Shown here: piece after piece, positions 1-6,029 of the stretch
Layout of the letters: each line of letters starts with the position of its first letter
Position numbering within the stretch: the stretch's first letter is position 1
The notes under the pieces: model-generated
Told to the model about the DNA's origin: nothing
The model's database searches: none
The model's input: the letters and a program-made list of their open reading frames with translations, nothing else
Made by a program: the position numbers and the translations under genes
Source: JALZHR01 sp036389695
GTDB lineage: Bacteria > Acidobacteriota > Blastocatellia > Pyrinomonadales > Pyrinomonadaceae
Reading direction: 5' to 3'
Length of the DNA stretch: 6,029 nt
Assembly: GCA_036389695.1 (NCBI GenBank)
Contig: DASVWG010000326.1
Span: 1 to 6,029, forward strand

Positions 1-671
1 GTGCGAAAACGAATCGAATCGCCGAAAAAGCCCGTCACCGTGCAGAACTCGCAGCCGTACGGACAGCCTCGACCGGTTTCTATCGGCACGACGAAAAACT
101 TGCCCCAGCCCGCGCCCATCTTTGACAAAAGCGGACGAGCGACTTTCGGCACCAGTGAGAACTGTTCCAAATCCAGAGTTTCCCACGGAATGTGCGGGTA
201 AGGCTGCAAACTGGGTTTTTTATCGTTGCCTTTGGCGTCCGTCTCGGGTTGATAGATTTCTTTGAGCCGGTTGTTGGCGGCGTCTTCGACAATCAGCGCC
301 CAGGTTTCGTCGGCTTCTCCGAGCGCGACGGCGTCGGCGTGGCGCATTCCGCCGTCTTTGCCCAAAGCTTCGTCGGGACATTCCGTGACGTGCGGTCCGC
401 CCATAACGACCTTGATGCCGGCTTCCCGGAGAGCATCGGCAAATTGATAAGCGCGGGCGACCATTCTGGTCATCGCGCCGATGCCGACCAGCTCGATGTT
501 TTCTTTACGGCAAAACTCGACCAGTTCGTTTCTGGTCATAGCTTTGGCGTTGCCGTCTATAAGGATTACTTCGTGCGGTTTCGGCGTTAAGGCTTGCAGC
601 AGAAACATCCACAGATGCGGCATAAAATTGCGCGTCACGCCGTTGTCCGGATTATATAACAATATTTTCAT
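1..671 (-). CDS. B12-binding domain radical SAM protein, N-terminal part (cut by left edge)
   Basis: An open frame of 223 codons starts at ATG 671-669 and runs off the left edge with no stop. The first ~130 residues look like a Rossmann-type cobalamin-binding domain: MKILLYNPD start, 'VGIGAMTR' near 62-69, 'VVMGGPHVTECPDEAL' at 88-103 and 'ALGEADETW' at 116-124. These blocks typify the B12-binding half of radical SAM proteins; the classical DxHxxG cobalamin-ligand motif is not evident, as is common in this group. The radical SAM cluster motif CxxxCxxC follows at C203, C207 and C210 in 'GRGCPYGCEFC', with 'TVTGFFG' after it. The family binds a [4Fe-4S] cluster and SAM and usually does radical methylation or rearrangement; the substrate cannot be read here. 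The rest of the barrel lies outside the window. No strong Shine-Dalgarno is seen before the ATG (only a weak CAGG). It appears to have its own promoter. Confidence 0.9.
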   Translation of the reverse strand, partial: MKILLYNPDNGVTRNFMPHLWMFLLQALTPKPHEVILIDGNAKAMTRNELVEFCRKENIELVGIGAMTRMVARAYQFADALREAGIKVVMGGPHVTECPDEALGKDGGMRHADAVALGEADETWALIVEDAANNRLKEIYQPETDAKGNDKKPSLQPYPHIPWETLDLEQFSLVPKVARPLLSKMGAGWGKFFVVPIETGRGCPYGCEFCTVTGFFGDSIRFR

Positions 672-708
672 AGCCTGTTTCGGTTTTGGGAGTAATTAAA
701 GAAAGGAA

Positions 709-745
709 GCTTTAAACAATAAAATAATAGTTTGCAGTTTAAAGC
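709..745. repeat. 9-bp inverted repeat overlapping the promoter (operator-like)
   Basis: GCTTTAAAC at 709-717 and its exact reverse complement GTTTAAAGC at 737-745 are separated by 19 bp. The -10 box lies between the arms and one arm directly abuts the -35 box. The arm centres are 28 bp apart, close to an integral number of helical turns, which would suit a dimeric DNA-binding protein. No regulator is known; the site is inferred from geometry only. A partial copy of the motif (GCTTTAAA) recurs at 835-842. Confidence 0.35.
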
Positions 746-751
746 ATTCAA
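724..751 (-). promoter_or_regulatory. Putative sigma70-type promoter of the radical SAM gene
   Basis: On the minus strand TTGAAT (751-746, 4 of 6 to the -35 consensus) is followed after 16 bp by TATTAT (729-724, 5 of 6 to the -10 consensus). It sits just past the hairpin at 758-792 and about 50 bp before the ATG at 671, the expected place. The region is AT-rich, so a chance match is possible. Confidence 0.4.
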
Positions 752-757
752 TAAATA

Positions 758-792
758 AAAGCTACAGCTTATGGGGCATAATTTGTAGCTTT
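758..792 (-). terminator. Probable bidirectional intrinsic terminator
   Basis: AAAGCTACA (758-766) pairs perfectly with TGTAGCTTT (784-792). After a 2x2 internal loop, TTATG (769-773) pairs with CATAA (777-781) around a 3-nt loop. On the minus strand the stem is followed by TATTTATT; on the plus strand by CTTTGTTT. It lies between the helicase stop and the radical SAM promoter, so it would end helicase transcription and insulate the next gene. The stem is not GC-rich, so efficiency may be moderate. Confidence 0.6.
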
Positions 793-875
793 CTTTGTTT
801 CCGCTTTTCTTATTTTGGCGTCAAGTCGCTTATTGCTTTAAAGTTTCGGAAATTTACACCGGGCAAATTTCCTTG

Positions 876-910
876 AATTAAAGACGAGCGCCGGCGCGGG
901 CGTCGCTCGC
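876..910 (-). terminator. GC-rich hairpin just after the helicase stop, possible terminator
   Basis: On the minus strand CGAGCG (909-904) pairs with CGCTCG (890-885), enclosing a GC-rich loop that contains the palindrome GCGCCGGCGC (888-897). A short CTTTAATTC tail follows. It begins about 25 bp past the helicase stop. The tail is weak, so it may be only a 3' stabilising hairpin acting with the stronger structure at 758-792. Confidence 0.35.
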
Positions 911-934
911 GGCGGGCTTTTGTTTTAACGAGCC

Positions 935-2155
<1,221 letters not shown>

Positions 2156-2160
2156 TAAAT

Positions 2161-2167
2161 TCCTTTT
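2161..2167 (-). promoter_or_regulatory. Ribosome binding site of the DEAD-box helicase
   Basis: AAAAGGA on the minus strand ends 5 nt before the ATG at 2155-2153. It supports this start over internal ATG codons. Confidence 0.75.
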
Positions 2168-2207
2168 GATTCGGCAAACGCGAGCTTTTTTAAAATCGGC
2201 TTGCCTG

Positions 2208-2245
2208 AAAAAATATATGCCTCCGGCTGATATTCAAGCTGGAGG
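2208..2245 (-). terminator. Intrinsic terminator of the RRM gene
   Basis: On the minus strand CCTCCAGCT (2245-2237) pairs with AGCCGGAGG (2228-2220) with a single A-C mismatch and an 8-nt loop, followed by CATATA and six T (2213-2208). It lies about 40 bp beyond the RRM stop, in the right orientation. Its position implies that most RRM transcripts end before the helicase, which would then rely on read-through or a promoter within 2168-2207 that I could not identify. Confidence 0.75.
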
Positions 2246-2286
2246 ACTTGTGCTGTAAGAGTCGCCGGTTATTCAGTAATAAGGTA

Positions 2287-2577
2287 TTACCAGCGATTGC
2301 TGCCGCCGCGATTGCCGCCGCTGCGTTCTTCGCGCTGGCGGGCTTCATTGACGTTCAGATTGCGACCGTCGATTTCTTTGCCGTTAAATTGCGCGATGGC
2401 TTCGTTGCCTTCTTCTTTGGAAGACATTTCGACAAAGCCGAATCCGCGCGAGCGACCCGTCTCGCGGTCTTCGATAATATTGGCTGATTGAACCGTGCCG
2501 GCTTTGGCAAAAAGATTTTCCAAATCCTGGCTGGTCGTCTGGAAAGAAAGATTTCCGACGTAAAGTTTCATTGACAT
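2287..2577 (-). CDS. Small RRM-domain RNA-binding protein
   Basis: A complete 96-residue protein consisting of one RNA recognition motif and a short tail. RNP2 is LYVGNL at 5-10 and RNP1 is RGFGFVEM at 44-51, with the aromatic residues that stack on RNA bases (Y6, F46, F48). Residues 79-96 form a Gly/Arg/Asn-rich tail (ARQREERSGGNRGGSNRW). Size and layout match the bacterial single-RRM family known from cyanobacterial Rbp proteins, several of which are cold-induced; a role as a single-stranded RNA binder or chaperone is inferred from that family. Of two nearby ATGs the first (2577) is preferred because AGAGG lies 9 nt upstream, against 15 nt for the second. The gene has a long upstream region (about 340 bp to the palindrome at 2917), a strong terminator behind it, and a DEAD-box helicase next in the same direction. 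Confidence 0.95.
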   Translation of the reverse strand: MSMKLYVGNLSFQTTSQDLENLFAKAGTVQSANIIEDRETGRSRGFGFVEMSSKEEGNEAIAQFNGKEIDGRNLNVNEARQREERSGGNRGGSNRW

Positions 2578-2586
2578 ATAGATATA

Positions 2587-2591
2587 CCTCT
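2587..2591 (-). promoter_or_regulatory. Ribosome binding site of the RRM gene
   Basis: AGAGG (within GGGAGAGG on the minus strand) lies 9 nt before the ATG at 2577-2575 and favours that start over the ATG two codons inside. Just upstream, CCCCTG (2609-2604) and CAGCGGG (2598-2592) can form a small hairpin with one bulge that touches the GGG before the Shine-Dalgarno core. Confidence 0.6.
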
Positions 2592-2916
2592 CCCGCTGTT
2601 ATTCAGGGGATAAAAAGAAGTGTCGAAATCGAATTGGCTCCGGAGTAACGGTAAGCGGCGAAGAATCGGGTTCGGGTGTTCCTGCTTTGAAGAACAACTT
2701 CTGTAATTGTATGTGACCTGCTCCCGAAGTATCCAAAACGCCGTCAAAATAAAACTTTCCAGGACGAGCGCATCACCGTTGATGCAAGAGAGAAGGATTA
2801 GCTGATATCTATGATGCCTTATTTGACAGCCTTGTTGCAAACTGTTTCTGCAATAAGTTGTAAATTAAAAAGCCGAAACATAGATTCGAAGGCTATTTAG
2901 GCTCGATTATATGTCA
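2592..2916 (-). other. Long spacer/leader upstream of the RRM gene, no clear gene
   Basis: About 325 bp without a convincing gene. It contains a perfect 6-bp hairpin with a 4-nt loop, GCATCA/TGATGC, at 2770-2785. On the minus strand, 2599-2775 is an open frame of about 58 codons with no ATG, encoding FDGVLDTSGAGH and then a Pro/Thr-rich stretch, ending in TAA at 2601-2599. A neighbouring frame just upstream reads INGDALVLESF, so a decayed, frameshifted gene end is possible. Alternatively the region is an untranslated leader, as is common for cold-regulated RNA-binding protein genes. I could not place a convincing promoter; a TATAAT at 2911-2906 has no matching -35. Confidence 0.4.
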
Positions 2917-2950
2917 AGCGGGATTCGTTTAATATTAAACGAATCCCGCT
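2917..2950. repeat. Perfect 34-bp palindrome (17-bp arms, no spacer)
   Basis: AGCGGGATTCGTTTAAT (2917-2933) is followed immediately by its exact reverse complement (2934-2950). It begins 22 bp beyond the stop of the 2973-5111 gene, so as RNA it would be a strong 3' hairpin. It lacks a T-run on either side (minus strand continues TTGACATATAAT), so it is not a canonical intrinsic terminator. It may stop RNA polymerase weakly, protect the mRNA 3' end, or bind a protein as DNA. Confidence 0.85.
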
Positions 2951-2953
2951 CAA

Positions 2954-2971
2954 AATATAATGAATTATATT
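2954..2971. repeat. AT-rich 7-bp inverted repeat next to the large palindrome
   Basis: AATATAA (2954-2960) and TTATATT (2965-2971) pair around a TGAA loop. With the 34-bp palindrome it makes two tandem hairpins between the stop codon at 2973 and position 2917. AT-only stems are weak, and such repeats arise by chance in AT-rich spacers. Confidence 0.5.
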
Positions 2972-2972
2972 C

Positions 2973-5111
2973 TTACCTGACAAAAGCGTTCGGAGTCGGA
3001 ATATCTCCGGTTGCGCCAAACTGAATGCCCGTGAATCCAGCCGTTGTTCTAAGCAGATACCATGTTCCAGATGATGGTCTGAAGACGACCAAATCAGCTT
3101 TTCCGTCGCCATCGAAATCCGCCGGTGCGGGCTTGTCTTCCGTGATTCCGAAATGAATTCCGGTAAACGACAGGTTGCTGCTGTTGATGATATACCAATC
3201 TCCGACTGACGGGCGATAAACGGCTAAATCCGTTTTCCCGTCGCCGTCGTAATCCGCCGCGATAGGTAAATCTCCAGGTGCGCCGAATTGAGCCGGTGAA
3301 AACGAGTCGGTCGCGCTGTTGATGCGATACCAAGTGCCGTTTGAAGGTCGAAAGACGGTTAAATCACTTTTGCCGTCGCCGTCGAAATCTCCGACAAGAG
3401 GTTTATCTTCCGCAACTCCAAACTGCGCGGCAATGAATTGATTGTTCGAGCTGTTGATGCGATACCAACTTCCTGCCGATGGACGATAAACGGTTAAATC
3501 GGCTTTGCCGTCGCCGTCGAAATCTCCCGGCACGGGCAAATCTCCGTTGATTCCGAATTGTGCCGGGCTGAAAGTATTGTTCGATGAATTCAGACGATAC
3601 CATCCGCCATCAGACGGGCGAAAGACGCAGATGTCGGTTTTGCCGTCGCCGTCGAAATCAGCAGGTGCGATTAAATCACCGTTAGCGCCGAACTGGATGG
3701 CGAGAAAAGCGTTGTTTGAGCTGTGTGAGATATACCAGCTTCCGGCTGACGGGCGAAAGACCGATAAATCCGCTCGTCCGTCGCCGTCGTAATCGAATAA
3801 TCGACGGTTAAATGATGCCGAATTGCCCAGATAACGGGCGAGCGCAAAATCCTGTATATTGTTGCCGATGGTATTACCTGCCGCGACGATTTTTCCGTCC
3901 GCCTGGAGCGCGAGCGCATTAATCTGGTCGAGTCCGTTAAAGTGAGTCAAGACTTTTCCGTCACCGTCAAAGCCTGTATCGAGCGCGCCGTTCGGGTTAA
4001 AACGCGCCAGTCCGAAATTAACCGTGCTGCCCATCAGCGGAGGACGCGCGCCGCCGCCAACGACGATTTTTCCGTCAGGCTGCAGCACGGCGGCAAAGCC
4101 TTCGTCAAAATCTCCGCCAAAATCGGCTGACGATTTACCGTCCGTGTCAAAAGTGGTATCCAGCGACCCGTCCGGATTGTAACGCGCCACACCAAAATCT
4201 ATCTGCGTGCCGTTGGTAAATAACGAGGCGATGCCTGCCGCGACGATTTTTCCGTCCGGCTGAAGCAGGACGGCATTGATTTCATCGACGTCGTTCAGAA
4301 AATCGGTCGTCACTTTGCCGTCGCCGTCAAAGGTCGTATCCAGCGAGCCGTTCGGATTGTAACGCGCCAGCGCGAAATCATCGGAGGTCTCGGTCTGAGA
4401 TTTTCCGCCCGCAATGATTTTTCCGTCCGTCTGAATCGCCACGGCAAGCGCGCGGTCGGTGTCCAGATTAAAATCCGTAATGACTTTGCCGTCGCCGTCG
4501 AAAGTCGAATCGAGCGAGCCGTCCGGATTGTAGCGTGCGAGAGCGAAATCGTCTCCGGCGTTCGGATTGGTGGACACGCCGGCGGCGACGATTTTTCCGT
4601 CTGCCTGCAGGGCGATGGCTTCGATTTGGTCAAAGTCGTTTTGAAAATCGGTCGCGGCTTTGCCGTCCGTATCAAAAGTCGTGTCGAGCGAGCCGTTCGC
4701 GTTATAACGGGCGAGCGCGAAATTTGTGGTCGTGCCGATGCGCGCATTTCCGGCGGCGACGATTTTGCCGTCGGGTTGAATCACGAGAGCGAAAGCCGTC
4801 TCGCCGCCGGTGTCGAAATCGGTCGTCACCTTGCCGTCACCGTCGAAGGTTGTGTCGAGAGTGCCGTTCGGGTTGTAACGGGCGAGCGCGAAATCCGTGG
4901 TTAAACCGTTTCGCGCGTGACCGGCGACGACGATTTTGCCGTCCGGCTGCACGGCGACGGCGAAGATGCGGTCAAAATCGCCGAAAAAATCGGTGGTGAC
5001 TTTGCCGCCGACGCCGAAGGTCGGGTCGAGACTGCCCGCCGTCTGCGTCTGTGCCTGGATGAATACGGAAAAAACAATCAGTAACACCAGAGAGGTGAAA
5101 GGTGATTTCAT
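2973..5111 (-). CDS. Secreted delta-60 repeat / FG-GAP (VCBS) repeat protein
   Basis: A complete 712-residue exported protein. Residues 1-20 are a signal peptide (MKSPF, a hydrophobic core, then VFIQA with likely cleavage before QTQT). Residues 27-428 hold seven delta-60-type repeats, each with a 'QPDGKIVVAG'-like strand (D57, 114, 171, 229, 286, 346, 405; spacing 57-60) and 'DFALARYNPNGSLDTTFDGDGKV'-type linker pieces; seven copies suit one seven-bladed beta-propeller. Residues 440-712 hold six FG-GAP/VCBS-like repeats of exactly 45 residues, each starting D-[FY]-DGDG-x-x-D, a calcium-binding loop, followed by [FY]RPS..WY and QFG; a C-terminal cap ends IPTPNAFVR. There is no membrane anchor, LPxTG or obvious sorting domain. 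A cell-surface or secreted binding role is inferred; no catalytic residues are evident. TAAGGAG 7 nt upstream fixes the start. The gene on its right encodes a related FG-GAP protein. Confidence 0.93.
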   Translation of the reverse strand: MKSPFTSLVLLIVFSVFIQAQTQTAGSLDPTFGVGGKVTTDFFGDFDRIFAVAVQPDGKIVVAGHARNGLTTDFALARYNPNGTLDTTFDGDGKVTTDFDTGGETAFALVIQPDGKIVAAGNARIGTTTNFALARYNANGSLDTTFDTDGKAATDFQNDFDQIEAIALQADGKIVAAGVSTNPNAGDDFALARYNPDGSLDSTFDGDGKVITDFNLDTDRALAVAIQTDGKIIAGGKSQTETSDDFALARYNPNGSLDTTFDGDGKVTTDFLNDVDEINAVLLQPDGKIVAAGIASLFTNGTQIDFGVARYNPDGSLDTTFDTDGKSSADFGGDFDEGFAAVLQPDGKIVVGGGARPPLMGSTVNFGLARFNPNGALDTGFDGDGKVLTHFNGLDQINALALQADGKIVAAGNTIGNNIQDFALARYLGNSASFNRRLFDYDGDGRADLSVFRPSAGSWYISHSSNNAFLAIQFGANGDLIAPADFDGDGKTDICVFRPSDGGWYRLNSSNNTFSPAQFGINGDLPVPGDFDGDGKADLTVYRPSAGSWYRINSSNNQFIAAQFGVAEDKPLVGDFDGDGKSDLTVFRPSNGTWYRINSATDSFSPAQFGAPGDLPIAADYDGDGKTDLAVYRPSVGDWYIINSSNLSFTGIHFGITEDKPAPADFDGDGKADLVVFRPSSGTWYLLRTTAGFTGIQFGATGDIPTPNAFVR
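2976..3794 (-). repeat. Six in-frame 135-bp tandem repeats (FG-GAP units)
   Basis: The coding DNA repeats with a strict 135-bp period: the GAT/GAC codon of DGDG recurs at 3788, 3653, 3518, 3383, 3248 and 3113 with no insertions or deletions. The plus strand shows TTGCCGTCGCCGTCGAAATC or a near copy in each. Units 1-5 carry an N-S-S-N-N-like segment (unit 4 has NSATD), while the last unit carries RTTAGF instead. Confidence 0.9.
3828..5033 (-). repeat. Seven in-frame ~171-180-bp tandem repeats (delta-60 units)
   Basis: The DGKI codons recur seven times at residue spacings of 57, 57, 58, 57, 60 and 59. Small length changes lie in the loop after DGKIVAAG. The acidic loop alternates between FDGDGK and FDTDGK. 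The repeats align by codon phase, showing they are protein repeats and not a DNA satellite. Confidence 0.88.
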
Positions 5112-5118
5112 AATTTAA

Positions 5119-5125
5119 CTCCTTA
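5119..5125 (-). promoter_or_regulatory. Ribosome binding site of the delta-60/FG-GAP gene
   Basis: TAAGGAG on the minus strand, 7 nt before the ATG at 5111-5109, is a near-ideal Shine-Dalgarno and settles the start. Confidence 0.85.
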
Positions 5126-5126
5126 A

Positions 5127-5138
5127 TTTTTCGAAAAA
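5127..5138. repeat. 12-bp palindrome in the upstream spacer
   Basis: TTTTTCGAAAAA is self-complementary and lies directly upstream of the Shine-Dalgarno of the 2973-5111 gene. Related CGAAA pieces follow (a GAAATTTC palindrome near 5160). The 145-bp spacer 5112-5256 shows no convincing terminator for the right-hand gene, so the two repeat-protein genes may be cotranscribed. A regulatory role is only a guess. Confidence 0.3.
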
Positions 5139-5256
5139 GTATCTCGAATAACAGTCATCGAAATTTCCGAAAAAAGACATCAATCAAATTATTAACTCAC
5201 CTTTTCGCCTCGCCGTTCGAGTAATAATCCGTATGCGCCGTCAAAACCTATCCTAG

Positions 5257-6029
5257 CTAAGGCACCTGCGCCGACGGAACCGGAATATCGGTTGAAATGC
5301 CGAACTGCTGTCCGGCAAATCCCGCCGTCGAGCGCAATAAATACCAGGTGCCGCCGGACGGGCGAAAAACGCCGACGTCCGTTTTGCCGTCGCCGTCATA
5401 ATCGGCGGCGGCGGGTGTATCCGTCGAAATTCCGAACTGAATGCCGGTAAAGCCCGCCTGGCTTCTTTGCAGATACCACGTTGCATCCGACGGGCGATAA
5501 ACGCCCAAATCGGCTTTGCCGTCGCCGTCGTAATCCGCCGGAACAAGCTTGTCCGAAGCGACGCCGAACTGGGCGGCGGTAAAGCCAAGCTGGCTTTTTT
5601 GGATATACCACGTTCCGTTTCGGAAAACCGCCATGTCCGCTTTGCCGTCGCCGTCGTAGTCCGCCGCGACGGGTTTGTCGCCGTTTTGTCCGAATTGAAA
5701 ACCGGCGAATCCAGCCGTGCTCTGCAATAAATACCACGTTCCGTCCGCCGGTCGGAAAACCGTCAAATCGTCTTTCCCGTCAGCATCGAAATCGCCGGTT
5801 TGCGGAATATCGCTGGCGATTCCAAACTGCACGGCGGTAAAGCCCGCGCCGGAGCGCAGCAGATACCAAGTGCCGTCGCGATAAACGCCCAAATCGGTTT
5901 TTCCGTCGCCGTCGTAATCGGCGGGCACCGGTTTATCGGTTGAAATGCCGAACTGCGCGGCGTTGAATCCCGCAGAGGAATTCAGCAGATACCAAGTGCC
6001 GTCGTTCGGGCGAAAGACGGAAATATCCG
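5257..6029 (-). CDS. FG-GAP (VCBS) repeat protein, C-terminal part (cut by right edge)
   Basis: The last 256 residues of a protein whose start lies beyond the right edge; the frame is open to 6027 and ends in TAG at 5259-5257. It has six FG-GAP-like units (the first lacks its beginning), each with [FY]R..GTWYL, a GF..QFG strand and D-[FY]-DGDGK-x-D. The acidic loops start at visible residues 37, 79, 123, 165 and 209, spaced 42, 44, 42, 44. The second loop is DFDADG, which keeps the calcium-liganding aspartates. Two units lack the two residues after FR (YRDGTWY, FRNGTWY). The C-terminal cap is FGISTDIPVPSAQVP, parallel to the cap of the neighbour at 2973-5111. By family this would be an exported beta-propeller protein; signal peptide and any N-terminal domain cannot be seen. 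A GTG at 5928 is internal to the frame and not a credible start. Confidence 0.9.
   Translation of the reverse strand, partial: DISVFRPNDGTWYLLNSSAGFNAAQFGISTDKPVPADYDGDGKTDLGVYRDGTWYLLRSGAGFTAVQFGIASDIPQTGDFDADGKDDLTVFRPADGTWYLLQSTAGFAGFQFGQNGDKPVAADYDGDGKADMAVFRNGTWYIQKSQLGFTAAQFGVASDKLVPADYDGDGKADLGVYRPSDATWYLQRSQAGFTGIQFGISTDTPAAADYDGDGKTDVGVFRPSGGTWYLLRSTAGFAGQQFGISTDIPVPSAQVP
5260..6027 (-). repeat. Six in-frame 126-132-bp tandem repeats (FG-GAP units)
   Basis: Unit lengths alternate 126, 132, 126, 132 bp between successive acidic loops. The plus strand shows TTGCCGTCGCCGTCGTAATC or a near copy in most units (5392 and 5517 regions and onward). The units are richer in G and C at third positions than those at 2976-3794, so the two arrays have diverged at DNA level despite similar protein. 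Confidence 0.85.

Noticed and set aside
192..590. 132-codon plus-strand open frame
   Set aside because: It lies antisense to the radical SAM gene, whose minus-strand frame has recognisable motifs; the plus frame has none.
844..855. TTTCGGAAATTT, also found on the minus strand near 5160-5173
   Set aside because: A 12-base match between two AT-rich spacers in a 6-kb window is expected by chance.
2568..2840. 90-codon minus-strand frame overlapping the RRM start
   Set aside because: No ribosome binding site or recognisable domain, and it overlaps a well-supported gene. Only the short INGDALVLESF piece looked coding-like and is treated as a possible remnant.
2906..2917. TTGACATATAAT on the minus strand, joining perfect -35 and -10 boxes
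   Set aside because: The boxes are directly adjacent with no spacer, and neither has a matching partner 16-18 bp away, so it cannot act as a standard promoter.
2976..3794. Regular 135-bp repeats resembling an array
   Set aside because: The period is a multiple of three, the copies are continuous with no unique spacers, and they encode FG-GAP units, so this is not a CRISPR array.
4535..4999. 154-codon plus-strand frame very rich in arginine
   Set aside because: The Arg-rich composition arises from reading the delta-60 repeat DNA in the opposite strand; no domain is recognisable.
2735..5250. TTTTGACGGCG shared by the RRM leader and the 5112-5256 spacer
   Set aside because: It is short and resembles the abundant Phe-Asp-Gly coding pattern of this region; no further similarity extends from it.
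5257..5928. GTG at 5928 as the start of the right-hand gene
   Set aside because: The frame continues upstream with another FG-GAP unit to the window edge, so the GTG is an internal valine codon.

Overview
The window most resembles an Acidobacteriota chromosome, probably class Blastocatellia (Pyrinomonas/Chloracidobacterium relatives). This is an inference from three things: long secreted proteins built of delta-60 and FG-GAP/VCBS repeats with a 'FRPS-GTWY' signature, a stand-alone small RRM protein, and moderate-GC coding DNA with AT-rich spacers. No rRNA, tRNA, CRISPR array, transposase or phage gene was seen.

All five genes supported here lie on the minus strand, so transcription runs from right to left. 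In that order they are: (1) the C-terminal part of an FG-GAP repeat protein that runs off the right edge (5257-6029); (2) a complete 712-residue secreted protein with seven delta-60 repeats followed by six FG-GAP repeats (2973-5111); (3) a 96-residue RRM RNA-binding protein (2287-2577); (4) a 406-residue RhlE-like DEAD-box RNA helicase (935-2155); (5) the N-terminal 223 residues of a cobalamin-binding radical SAM protein that runs off the left edge (1-671).

The spacers are informative. A strong hairpin plus T-run ends the RRM gene (2208-2245). A hairpin with T-rich flanks on both sides (758-792) separates the helicase from the radical SAM gene. A sigma70-like promoter (724-751), overlapped by a 9-bp inverted repeat, precedes the radical SAM gene. 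A perfect 34-bp palindrome (2917-2950) lies just beyond the stop of the 712-residue protein. The genes therefore look like several short transcription units, not one operon.

Functionally there are three parts: a surface or secreted repeat-protein pair (probably beta-propellers with calcium-binding DxDGDG loops), an RNA-remodelling pair (RRM plus DEAD-box helicase, a combination often linked to cold or RNA-structure stress), and an unassigned radical SAM enzyme. I found no clear case for a wholly new system. The best leads are the operator-like repeat before the radical SAM gene, the 34-bp palindrome, the long RRM leader, and the repeat evolution in the two propeller genes.
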